From contig NZ_JBHRSS010000001.1 of assembly GCF_042643355.1 (NCBI RefSeq), forward strand, positions 62,001 through 126,000: DNA of 64,000 nucleotides, written 5' to 3'. The notes beneath the pieces were generated by a model, which worked only from the letters and a program-made list of their open reading frames with translations, did no database searches and was not told where the DNA came from. The DNA comes from Salinisphaera aquimarina (GTDB lineage: Bacteria; Pseudomonadota; Gammaproteobacteria; Nevskiales; Salinisphaeraceae). This document shows, piece by piece, positions 24,740 to 34,621 of this stretch (the stretch's first letter is position 1; every line of letters starts with the position of its first letter). The translations under genes were made by a program, and so were the position numbers.

Positions 24740-26179
24740 TTAAACCAGCGACCGCAGCTTCCCACTCCAGGCTTTCAGATCCAGCAGCAGCTGCAGCTTG
24801 GCCGGTTCGCCCTGGACGCGTTCCATGAGCTGGGCGATGACGTCGTCGTAATCGTCCAGTGATAACCCGCCGTCGGGGGCGTATTCGAGGCGCTTGGCGA
24901 CCCAGCTGTTCCAGTCGTCGCGCTCGGCGTCGACCAGCGTGTCCGGGAAATGCCGGGCGCGGTAGCGCAGCAGCAGTTCGTTGAGGCGGTTGTCGCTGAA
25001 CACGAGATCGCCGGCGGCGAGTTCTTCGCCGCTCGCGCGCCGTACACGTTCGGCGATCTTGCGGTCGGCGTCGCCGACGAAGCCGGCGTAGAGCGCGGTT
25101 TCGGCATCGCCGGAGGGGTCGAAGGCGTGGGCATCGAACACGGCGACGGCCTTGGCGGCGACGGTGTCGATATCGTGATTGATCGCTTTCCAGTGCCGCC
25201 GGCAGGCGGGCACGTCCAGGCTCAGGCGTTCGGCTTCGCCGTCGCGCAGCATCTCGAACGGGGCGAGTACCGGGCATTTGTTGATATGCACACCCTTGAG
25301 GGCGACGCGCGGCGCATCCTCGGGCAGGTCTTCGCTGGGCGTGAAGATGCGCTCGTGGATTTCTTCGGGCGAGAGTTCCAGCAGCGGCGCGGGGTCGACG
25401 CGCAGGTCGTAGACGATGACCGCGTTCTTGTTGCTCGGATGCGGCGCGATCGGCATGACCGGCGACAGACAGCCCAGCTTTGCCGGGAATTTCTGCGATA
25501 CATGCAGGGCCGGTTTGCGGGTCTTGAGATCGAGCAGGGCGGCGGCGGAGCGCTTGTCGCGGTTGTTGACGACATAGTCGTACAGGCGCGGCTGCTTTTC
25601 GCGGATCAGCCGGGCCAGGGCGATGGTGGCGTGCACGTCCGAGAGGGCGTCGTGGGCGCGTTCCTGGGCGAGGTTGTTGGCTTTGGCCAGATCCTCGAGC
25701 CGGAAACTCGGTGCGCCGTCTTCGCGCAGCGGCCATTCGATACCGTCGGGGCGCAGCGCGTAGGCCAGGCGCACCATGTCGATGATGTCCCAGCGCGAGC
25801 AGCCGTTCTGCCATTCGCGGGCATAGGGATCGAAGAAGTTGCGCCACAGCGTGTGGCGGGTGACTTCGTCATCGAAGCGCAGGCTGTTGTAGCCGACGTT
25901 GCAGGTGCCGGGGACGGCCATTTCGGAGACGATACGCTCGATGAACTCGGGCTCGGGCACGCCGCGCTCGAGCGCCATCTGCGGCGTGATGCCGGTGATG
26001 AGCGTGGCTTCGGGGTGGCCGAGCGTATCCATGTCCGGCTGGCAGAAAATCTCGACCGGTTCGCCGACGACGTTGAAGTCTGCGTCGGTACGGATGCCGG
26101 CAAACTGGGCCGGGCGGTCGCGTCTGGGGTTGGCGCCGAAGGTTTCGTAGTCGTGCCAGAAGAAGGTGAAATCGGGCAT
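24740..26179 (-). CDS. sbcB: Exodeoxyribonuclease I
   Basis: A 479-aa single-strand-specific 3'-5' exonuclease. The N-terminal DEDDh domain has the Asp/Glu pair in FFWHDYETFGANP, the Asp in NSLRFDDEVTRHTLWRNFFDPYAREW, and the final His/Asp in ERAHDALSDVHATIALA. The SH3-like and helical C-terminal parts follow. The length agrees with the E. coli enzyme (475 aa). It acts in mismatch repair and recombination. It lies 32 nt downstream of the YheS-type gene on the same strand. Confidence 0.94.
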   Translation of the reverse strand: MPDFTFFWHDYETFGANPRRDRPAQFAGIRTDADFNVVGEPVEIFCQPDMDTLGHPEATLITGITPQMALERGVPEPEFIERIVSEMAVPGTCNVGYNSLRFDDEVTRHTLWRNFFDPYAREWQNGCSRWDIIDMVRLAYALRPDGIEWPLREDGAPSFRLEDLAKANNLAQERAHDALSDVHATIALARLIREKQPRLYDYVVNNRDKRSAAALLDLKTRKPALHVSQKFPAKLGCLSPVMPIAPHPSNKNAVIVYDLRVDPAPLLELSPEEIHERIFTPSEDLPEDAPRVALKGVHINKCPVLAPFEMLRDGEAERLSLDVPACRRHWKAINHDIDTVAAKAVAVFDAHAFDPSGDAETALYAGFVGDADRKIAERVRRASGEELAAGDLVFSDNRLNELLLRYRARHFPDTLVDAERDDWNSWVAKRLEYAPDGGLSLDDYDDVIAQLMERVQGEPAKLQLLLDLKAWSGKLRSLV

Positions 26180-26211
26180 TCAGAGGCTCATTCAGTGTCG
26201 CGTGACGAAAC

Positions 26212-28119
26212 TCATGACGCGGCGGCCTGTGCCTCCAGCGCCTCGGCGTTTTCCATCCAGCGGGCTTCGGCGGCGTCCAGCTGCTTGCGCAGTTTGCCCT
26301 GCTCCTGCGACAGGCGCGCGACCTCGGTGCGATTGCCGTAGACGCTGGGCTTGGCCATTTCCTTTTCCATCGCCGCGATCTTTTCTTCGAGCGTACCCAT
26401 TTCCCGCTCGGCCTGCTTGATCGCCTGGCGCAGCGGCTTTTCTCGGGCGCGCTGGTCGGCGGCGGCACGGCGCGCGTCGCCGCCGCTGTTCTTGTCACTC
26501 TTGGCGGTTTTTCTGGTGGTGGCCGCGGGCGCGTCGCCTTCGGTGTTGGCGCGTTGCTGGGTCAACCAGCGCGAGTAGTCGTCCAGATCGCCGTCGAAGG
26601 GCGCGAGATGGCCGTCGTCCACGCGCCAGAGCTGTTCGCAGGTGGCGTCGATGAGATGCCGGTCATGGGCGATGAGCACCACCGCGCCGTCGAAGCCCTG
26701 TAGCGCCAGCTCTAGGGCGTGGCGCATATCCAGATCGAGATGGTTGGTCGGTTCGTCGAGCAGCAGCAGGTTGGGGCGGTCGAAGACCACCAGGGCCAAC
26801 GCCAGACGTGCTTTTTCGCCGCCGGAGAACGGCCCGATCGCTTCCAGCGCCTTGTCGCCGTGGAAATCGAAGCCGCCGAGAAAATCACGGATATGCTGTT
26901 CGCTGGCCTTGGGCGCGGCGCGTTGCAGATGCGCATAGGGGCTGGCGGTGTCGTCCAGTTGCTCGAGTTGATGCTGGGCGAAATAGCCGATGTTGAGATA
27001 ACGATCCGGCTGCGACTCGCCGTGCATGGGTGCCAGTTCGCCGGCGAGCAGCTTCATCACCGTCGACTTGCCGGCGCCGTTGCGCCCGAGAATGGCGATA
27101 CGGTCGCCCGGCACCAGCCGCAGCTTGATGCCGGCAACCAGCGGCGTGTCGCCGTAGCCGATGGCGGCGTTATCGATACGCAGCAGGGTTTCCGGGCTGC
27201 GCTTGGGGGCGAGGAACTGGAACGAGAACGGCGTATCCCAATGCGCCGCCTCGACCGTTTCCATGCGCTCGATCTGCTTGAGCTTGCTCTGCGCCTGGCT
27301 GGCCTTGCTGGCCTTGGCACGAAAACGGTCGACGAAGTGCTGCAGCTGGGCGACCCGTTTCTGCTGCGCCTCGAACTGGGCCTGCTGTTGCAGCATGGCT
27401 TCGGCGCGCATCTTCTCGAACACCGAGTAGTTGCCGGTATACAGCGTCGCGCTGCCGCTCGCCAGATGCAGCGTATGGGTGGTGATGGCGTCGAGAAAAT
27501 CGCGATCGTGAGAAATGATCAGCAGGGTGGCGGGATGCCGGCCCAGATATTCCTGCAGCCAGAACACCGCGTCCATGTCGAGATGGTTGGTCGGTTCGTC
27601 GAGCAGGAGCAGGTCGCAGCGGCGCATGAGCGCAGCCGCGAGATTGAGGCGCATGCGCCAGCCACCGGAGAAATCGTCGATCGGCGCGTAATGGGTCGCC
27701 GAAGCAAAGCCCAGCCCGTGGAGCAGCCGGGCCGCGCGCGACGTGGCGGCATAGCCGTCCATCTCGCCGAGCCGGCCATGCAGTTCCGCCATGGCGCTGC
27801 CGTCGCCTTCGATCTCGGCTTTTTCCAGCCGGGCCTGGACGTCGCGCAGTTCGGTGTCGCCGTCGAGTACGAAATCGATCGCGAGCTGTGAGCCGGCCGG
27901 CGTGTGCTGGCGCACGGTGGCGATATCCAGCGTTCTGGGGACGTCGATCTCGCCCGAGTCGGCGCCGAGTTCGCCGAGCAGCATGGAGAACAGGCTCGAC
28001 TTGCCGGTGCCGTTGCGGCCGACGATGCCGACCCGCTGCCCGGCGTGCAGCCGCAGATTGACGTCTTCCAGGAGTTTGCGCGGGCCACGGCGTAGCGTGA
28101 CGTTGTTCAGACCGATCAT
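26212..28119 (-). CDS. yheS: ABC-F family ATPase, YheS type
   Basis: This 635-aa protein has two ATPase domains in one chain and no membrane segments. Domain 1: Walker A GRNGTGKSS, signature FSGGWRMRLNLA, Walker B LLLLDEPTNHLD. Domain 2: GRNGAGKST, FSGGEKARLALALV, LLLLDEPTNHLD. Between them is the linker with ERVAQLQ-like and FRAKASKASQAQSKLKQIERME. A charged coiled-coil tail ends the protein. Sequence order and length match E. coli YheS (637 aa), a ribosome-associated translation factor of the ABC-F class. Confidence 0.93.
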   Translation of the reverse strand: MIGLNNVTLRRGPRKLLEDVNLRLHAGQRVGIVGRNGTGKSSLFSMLLGELGADSGEIDVPRTLDIATVRQHTPAGSQLAIDFVLDGDTELRDVQARLEKAEIEGDGSAMAELHGRLGEMDGYAATSRAARLLHGLGFASATHYAPIDDFSGGWRMRLNLAAALMRRCDLLLLDEPTNHLDMDAVFWLQEYLGRHPATLLIISHDRDFLDAITTHTLHLASGSATLYTGNYSVFEKMRAEAMLQQQAQFEAQQKRVAQLQHFVDRFRAKASKASQAQSKLKQIERMETVEAAHWDTPFSFQFLAPKRSPETLLRIDNAAIGYGDTPLVAGIKLRLVPGDRIAILGRNGAGKSTVMKLLAGELAPMHGESQPDRYLNIGYFAQHQLEQLDDTASPYAHLQRAAPKASEQHIRDFLGGFDFHGDKALEAIGPFSGGEKARLALALVVFDRPNLLLLDEPTNHLDLDMRHALELALQGFDGAVVLIAHDRHLIDATCEQLWRVDDGHLAPFDGDLDDYSRWLTQQRANTEGDAPAATTRKTAKSDKNSGGDARRAAADQRAREKPLRQAIKQAEREMGTLEEKIAAMEKEMAKPSVYGNRTEVARLSQEQGKLRKQLDAAEARWMENAEALEAQAAAS

Positions 28120-28144
28120 GGCGTTAATTATAAAGCAGGAAATG

Positions 28145-28179
28145 AAAACGCCGGGTCGGCATTGCTGCCGCCCGGCGTC
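28145..28179 (-). terminator. Terminator of rhlE
   Basis: Arms ACGCCGGG(T)CGGC and GCCG(C)CCGGCGT form a GC-rich hairpin at 28148-28178; on the minus strand it is followed by TTTTC. It lies 25 nt past the rhlE stop. Confidence 0.65.
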
Positions 28180-28203
28180 TTGCGAGCCGTCTTTCCGACT
28201 GCT

Positions 28204-29529
<1,326 letters not shown>

Positions 29530-29809
29530 AGAAATTCCTGGATAGTGACTGCGGCGATTCGTGAATCACGACACCGGCTGCCGCATGGCATGATGGCGTG
29601 GCAGACGCAGTCGGTTCCGGAACGAGTGCCGGTTACTGCGACGGGTGCGGTCGTGGTCGGGGAATGCGTGGCGGATATCGCACACAGCAATGACCAAGCC
29701 GCCGAGTATACGCCCCGAGCCGGTGCTTTGACAGCGCGGCTCGAACCTTCGCTCCTCCGGTCTGTCCGATTGTGTTCGCCTGTTCACGCGCTGGAATCTC
29801 GAATCTCTT

Positions 29810-30898
29810 ATGGCTCTACTGCTGTTCTACCTGTTTCTGGCGCTGGGCGTGTCGTTTCTGTGCTCGATACTGGAAGCGGTGCTGCTGTCGATCTCGCCGT
29901 CCTATATCACCTTGATGCAGGAGCAGGGCGGCATAGCCGGCAGGCGCCTCAAGGCGCTCAAGGAGGATGTCGATCGGCCGCTGGCCGCATTGCTCAGTCT
30001 CAACACGATCGCGCATACGGTCGGCGCGGCGGGGGTGGGCGCGCAGTCGCAGACGCTGTTCGGCAACGGCTATCTGGCAATCACCTCGGCGCTGGTCACC
30101 CTCGGTATTCTGGTGATCTCGGAGATCATCCCGAAGACGCTGGGCGCGACCTACTGGCGCGGGCTGGCGCCGTTCTCGGCGGCCGTGCTGCGGGTGCTCG
30201 TTATTCTGCTCTATCCGCTGGTGTTGCTGTCCATGGGCATCACTCGCCTGCTCACGCCCAACGAGCCGGAGCCGGCAGTGTCGCGCGCCGAGTTCCGGGC
30301 GATGGCCGATCAGGGCGAAGCCGACGGCGTGTTCGCCCTCGAGGAATCCCAGATCCTGCGCAACCTGCTGCATTTCGAATCGCTGCGGGTCAAGGACGTG
30401 CTCACGCCGCGCGTGGTGATGGTCGCTTTCGCCGAATCGGCCACCGCCACCGAAGTCTTCGAGCAACTCGGCGAACGCCGCATCTCGCGCCTGCCGGTGT
30501 TTTCGGACGACCACGAGGACATCACCGGCTTCGTGCTGCTCTCCGACGTACTCATCGAGATCGCGCGCGATCGTCACCACACGCTGTTGTCGCAGCTCAA
30601 GCGCGACGTACTGGTCGTACCGGAGACGCTGTCGCTGTACGGGCTGTTCCGCAAGCTGCTCGAACGCCAGGAACAGCTGTCGGTGGTGGTCGATGAATAC
30701 GGCGGCATCGTCGGCGTGGCGACCATGGAAGACATCGTCGAAACCATGCTCGGCATGGAGATCATGGACGAGGGCGATCACGTCGAGGACATGCGCGTGA
30801 TGGCCCGCCAGCGTTGGCTCAAGCGCGCCCGCAAGCTGGGCCTGGTGACCGAGGACGACGAGCGTATCGAAGCGGCAGCGACGCGGCCGCCGGCCTGA
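29810..30898 (+). CDS. CNNM (DUF21) and CBS-domain membrane protein, CorB/CorC-like
   Basis: This 362-aa protein has an N-terminal CNNM domain with three or four membrane segments (to about residue 155), including VLVISEIIPKTLGATYWRG, the conserved glutamate-containing signature of the family. A pair of CBS domains follows (VKDVLTPRVVMVAF, RISRLPVFSDDHEDITGFVLLSDVL, LSVVVDEYGGIVGVATMEDIVETMLG). Related proteins are linked to magnesium/cobalt transport. The usual C-terminal CorC_HlyC domain is missing, and the protein ends shortly after the CBS pair. It is transcribed alone, divergent from rhlE. Confidence 0.88.
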   Translation: MALLLFYLFLALGVSFLCSILEAVLLSISPSYITLMQEQGGIAGRRLKALKEDVDRPLAALLSLNTIAHTVGAAGVGAQSQTLFGNGYLAITSALVTLGILVISEIIPKTLGATYWRGLAPFSAAVLRVLVILLYPLVLLSMGITRLLTPNEPEPAVSRAEFRAMADQGEADGVFALEESQILRNLLHFESLRVKDVLTPRVVMVAFAESATATEVFEQLGERRISRLPVFSDDHEDITGFVLLSDVLIEIARDRHHTLLSQLKRDVLVVPETLSLYGLFRKLLERQEQLSVVVDEYGGIVGVATMEDIVETMLGMEIMDEGDHVEDMRVMARQRWLKRARKLGLVTEDDERIEAAATRPPA

Positions 30899-30922
30899 TT
30901 CGGGCCTGTTCGGGGCCCGGGT

Positions 30923-31858
30923 TCATTCCACCGGCAGGATCGACTCGCGATCGGCGGGGCTGTGCTCGCGAATGGCGGCCACGGCCTCGCGCATGCAGTC
31001 CACGAAGATCCGGGCCGTGGGCGAGAGACCGTCGCGCTCGGTATGGACATAGCCGAACGACACCCAGCGCTCGGGCGTGAGCGGACGCATGACCGCGCCG
31101 GTCATGTCGATCGAGGGTGCGCACAGGCGGTCGAGCACGGCGACGCCGGCGCCGTCGCGGGCCATCTGGCAGGCCAGCAGCGATGAGCTGCTCTGTACGA
31201 TATGGCGTGCTTCCACGCCGCCGGCCTGCAGAAAATTATCGATATGATCGCGCCAGACCTGGCCCGGGCCGAGTCCGAGCATCGGCTGGCTGGCCAGATC
31301 GTCGGCACTGATGCTGGCCTGCGCGGCGAGCGGATGATCGGCCGCCATCAAGGCTTCGGCGCGCACCTTGACCAGCGGCGTGGCCACGATTTCCAGCAGC
31401 GAATGCGCCACCGGCAGCGAGATCACGCCCAGATCGTAGACGCCGATGCCGAGCTGTTTTTCCAGCTGCATGCGCGAATACACGTCGACCTGTATCTCCA
31501 TGTCCGGATGGCTGCGGCGCATGCGCACCAGCGCCGGCGCGACCAGTCCCTGGCCGATGCGCGCGGCCGTGAGCACCCGGAACCGCTGGGCACGGCGGGT
31601 ACGGATGTCGTGGGCGATACGCGGAATCTCGTCCAGCCCGGAGACGATATGTTCGGCTTCGCGGAAGAACTGCTCGCCTTCCTCGGTCAACAGCAGGCGC
31701 CGGCGCGAGCGATGAAACAGCGGGATACGCACCTCTGCCTCCAGCTGTGATATCAGCCGGCTCGCGGCAGGCTGGCTGATATGCAGCGATTGCGCCGCCG
31801 CGGACAGCGATCCCTGAATAACGATCTGGCGAAACAGGCGCAGCGCCTTGATATTCAT
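30923..31858 (-). CDS. LysR-family transcriptional regulator
   Basis: A 311-aa regulator with an N-terminal winged helix (LRLFRQIVIQGSLSAAAQSL, then ISQPAASRLISQLEAEVRIPLFHR) and a periplasmic-binding-like effector domain. ATG 31858 gives the canonical N terminus MNIKALRLF; the frame extends 9 codons further upstream. It is divergent, with about 200 bp between, from the hydrolase-porin-ABC uptake locus starting at 32059, and is the likely activator of that locus. Its effector is unknown. Confidence 0.9.
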   Translation of the reverse strand: MNIKALRLFRQIVIQGSLSAAAQSLHISQPAASRLISQLEAEVRIPLFHRSRRRLLLTEEGEQFFREAEHIVSGLDEIPRIAHDIRTRRAQRFRVLTAARIGQGLVAPALVRMRRSHPDMEIQVDVYSRMQLEKQLGIGVYDLGVISLPVAHSLLEIVATPLVKVRAEALMAADHPLAAQASISADDLASQPMLGLGPGQVWRDHIDNFLQAGGVEARHIVQSSSSLLACQMARDGAGVAVLDRLCAPSIDMTGAVMRPLTPERWVSFGYVHTERDGLSPTARIFVDCMREAVAAIREHSPADRESILPVE

Positions 31859-32058
31859 AAGCCCATGTTCCGGTAACCCGCGCAACGCAGTCGATAAAAA
31901 ACCGACTCATCCGATATGTGGATCATTAAATAGATTATTTCTATTTTTGCAATACAAATCGCTTTGCTAGCGTTCCTTGCATCGCGATCGAACGGTTGGT
32001 CGACGACCCATAAAACTGTCGGTCAGGCAGTAGAACGAACAACACGGGGAGAGAACAC

Positions 32059-32979
32059 ATGCGACGTCTATTGTTTCTTGTGCTGCTGCTGATACAGGCG
32101 CCCTGGGCGCTGGCGGCGACAACGGGCGGGCTGGAGAGCGGCGCCGGCCAATACCAGTACCAGGATCCGGCGACCGGCCACGCGGTCACGGTCTACTACT
32201 ACAAGCCCAACGCCTACAGCGCGCAAACGCCGATCGTGTTCGTGCTCCACGGTCTGCGTCGCAACGCCGCCGAGTACCGCGATAGCTGGGCCGATTACGC
32301 CGAGCAGAACAATCTGATGGTGCTCGCGCCGTTGTTCGAGCGCGACCCCTACCGCGGCGCGGCCGGCTACAACCTCGGCAATGTCTTTCATCCCACCACG
32401 AGTCTGGAAGCCCGCGGGCGTGCCAAACCCGAGCGACTCAACGCGCGTCCGCAGTGGGCATTCACGCTGGTCGAGCGGCTGTTCTCCGACTTCGAGGCCA
32501 ACCGCGAAGCCAATAACAACCCGCGCTACTACCTCTACGGTCACGGCGCCGGTGCTCAGTTCGCGCACCGCTTCGCGCTGTTCATGCCCGAGGCCCGCGT
32601 CGAGCAGATCATCGTCGCCAATTCGGGTTGGTACACCATGCCCGACGCCAGCATCGAATGGCCCTACGGCACCGGCGGCGTGTCGATCGTGGACGACGCG
32701 TTGCTGAAGTCGTTCTATGCCCAGCACATGCTGCTGCTCTCCGGCGGCGCGGATACCGCGACCACGAACACGGTGATGCGTCAGAACCGCTACACCAATG
32801 CCCAGGGCAAGAACCGGCTGGTGCGTGCCCAGAACTACTACGCCGTGGGTCAGGCCAATGCGGCCGCGATGAACACGCCGTTTCACTGGCAGAAATGGAC
32901 GGTGCCGGGCGTTGGCCACAGCGACGACCAGATGGCGCCGTTCGCGGCCCGCTATATCGCCACCATGGCCGCCAACTAG
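32059..32979 (+). CDS. Secreted alpha/beta-hydrolase-fold protein with altered nucleophile elbow
   Basis: A 306-aa protein with a signal peptide (cut near WALA, residue 20). The fold is that of PHB-depolymerase/feruloyl-esterase-like hydrolases: TPIVFVLHGLRRNAAEYR with the oxyanion-hole HG, a central PRYYLYGHGAGAQFAHRF, and a late His in VPGVGHSDDQM. The elbow normally reads G-x-S-x-G, but here it is G-H-G-A-G, so the serine nucleophile is missing. It may bind a ligand without hydrolysis or use another residue. GGGGAGAGA precedes the ATG. It is the first gene of the locus including porin and ABC importer. Confidence 0.75.
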   Translation: MRRLLFLVLLLIQAPWALAATTGGLESGAGQYQYQDPATGHAVTVYYYKPNAYSAQTPIVFVLHGLRRNAAEYRDSWADYAEQNNLMVLAPLFERDPYRGAAGYNLGNVFHPTTSLEARGRAKPERLNARPQWAFTLVERLFSDFEANREANNNPRYYLYGHGAGAQFAHRFALFMPEARVEQIIVANSGWYTMPDASIEWPYGTGGVSIVDDALLKSFYAQHMLLLSGGADTATTNTVMRQNRYTNAQGKNRLVRAQNYYAVGQANAAAMNTPFHWQKWTVPGVGHSDDQMAPFAARYIATMAAN

Positions 32980-33067
32980 CGTCTGCGTCGCTGCCGGGCG
33001 CATCCGACGCTACCCGATCCGTTGCTGAACCAATAAACAGCCCATAGAGGCGAAGGGGAGAGAGATC

Positions 33068-34621
33068 ATGTCCCAATCGAAACAGAACCCGACACGGCGC
33101 GCCTGGCCACTGGCCGCCGCGACCCTGCTCACGATGGCGCCCGCGCTGGCGGTGACCGCGCAGGCCGCGACCAGCGACGAGCTGGCCGAACTGGTACGCC
33201 AGCAATCGGCGATGCTCAAGCAGCAGGCGGCCCAGATAGAGAAACTGCAGGAGCGCCTCGACGACGTCGAGCAGTCGCAGGGCGTGGCGGCCACGACCGC
33301 GCCGGCACCAGCCAGGACTCAGCCGCGTGTCGCGACCAGTGTGCCCACGGCCGAGGTCAAGACCGCGCCCGACGACGGCAAGACCGAATCCCTGCGTGAT
33401 CTGCGTAGCCGGGTGGCGCTGCTCGAGGCCGGCAACGCCAGCCAGTCCGGCATCGACTGGAGCGACGGCGCGCCCGAATTCATCAGCCCCGACGGCGAGC
33501 GCAGTTTCAAGATCGGCGGGCGGCTGCAGTTCGATGCCTCGACCACCCACGGTTCGCGTTTCGACGATACCGGCGCCGATCGCAACGTCAGCGGCACGGA
33601 AGCCCGTCGGCTGCGCCTGGATGCCTCCGGCCAGCTGGCCCGCTGGCTCGGCTACAAGCTCGAGTACGATCTGGCCAACAACGGCGCCAGCGTACGCGAC
33701 GCGTTTCTCAAGACCGGTTTCGGCCTGGGCAGCAACGACGTGGCCCTGTATCTGGGTAACAAGTACGACGACCGCACCCTCGACGGTGCCACGTCGTCGA
33801 ACAAGACCTGGTTCATGGAACGCAGCCTGGTAAACGAAGCCATCGCCCCGGATCGCGGCAGCTACGGTCTCGGCATCAAGGGCAAGATCTACGATGGTGG
33901 GCGCAACTGGCACGGCTCGTTTGCGATCACCAGCGGCGAGGTCGGCCGCGACAACGATACGTCCGACAACGTGACCTACATGTCGCGCGTGCACTGGAAC
34001 CCCTGGCGCTCCGGCGAGAACATGGTGCATCTGGGCACCTGGGGCTTCTATGAGGACTTCGATCAAACCGACAGCACGGTGTTCAAGAACACCCGTATCG
34101 CCGATCACTTCAACGAGAATGCCACCATACGCAGCCGCGGCATCAGCGATCCCGACAACAGCACCGCCTACGGCTTCGAACTGGCCACCTCGCTGGGTTC
34201 GTTCGCCGCAGCGGCCGAATACGGTGAGCGCGCGGTCGATCAGCGCGAGGAGAGCGGCGACGAAACCATGCGCTACGACGCCTACAGCGTTCAGGCCGGC
34301 TACTTCCTCACCGGCGAGCACCACGGCTACTCGCACAAGAGCGGTGTCTGGAAGTTTCCCGAGGTCAAACATCCGCTCTCGGCCGGTGGCATCGGTGCCT
34401 TCGAGATCGCGGCGCGCTACCAGGGCCTGGATTATTTCGATGCACCGGATTATCCCGGTGGCAACGGCCGCTCGCGGACCTTCGGGCTCAACTGGTATCC
34501 CAATGACTGGTCGCGTCTGATGGTCAACTACATCCTCTGGGATACCAACAACCGCAGCGGTGATTTCCAGGGGGCGGACGACGGCAACACGCTGTCGGCA
34601 CGGGTCCAGGTCGTATTCTGA
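33068..34621 (+). CDS. OprP/OprO-type outer-membrane porin
   Basis: A 517-aa protein with a signal peptide (cut near AQAA, residue 36), a short coiled coil (about 40-75, LVRQQSAMLKQQAAQIEKLQ) that can trimerise, and a C-terminal beta-barrel of the phosphate-selective porin family. The barrel ends in aromatic VQVVF, the outer-membrane insertion signal. Barrel strands alternate as in GENMVHLGTWGFYEDF and TFGLNWYPNDWSRLMVNYIL. Coupling to a family-5 ABC importer suggests a substrate other than phosphate. Its stop codon overlaps the start of the binding-protein gene (TGATG). Confidence 0.88.
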   Translation: MSQSKQNPTRRAWPLAAATLLTMAPALAVTAQAATSDELAELVRQQSAMLKQQAAQIEKLQERLDDVEQSQGVAATTAPAPARTQPRVATSVPTAEVKTAPDDGKTESLRDLRSRVALLEAGNASQSGIDWSDGAPEFISPDGERSFKIGGRLQFDASTTHGSRFDDTGADRNVSGTEARRLRLDASGQLARWLGYKLEYDLANNGASVRDAFLKTGFGLGSNDVALYLGNKYDDRTLDGATSSNKTWFMERSLVNEAIAPDRGSYGLGIKGKIYDGGRNWHGSFAITSGEVGRDNDTSDNVTYMSRVHWNPWRSGENMVHLGTWGFYEDFDQTDSTVFKNTRIADHFNENATIRSRGISDPDNSTAYGFELATSLGSFAAAAEYGERAVDQREESGDETMRYDAYSVQAGYFLTGEHHGYSHKSGVWKFPEVKHPLSAGGIGAFEIAARYQGLDYFDAPDYPGGNGRSRTFGLNWYPNDWSRLMVNYILWDTNNRSGDFQGADDGNTLSARVQVVF

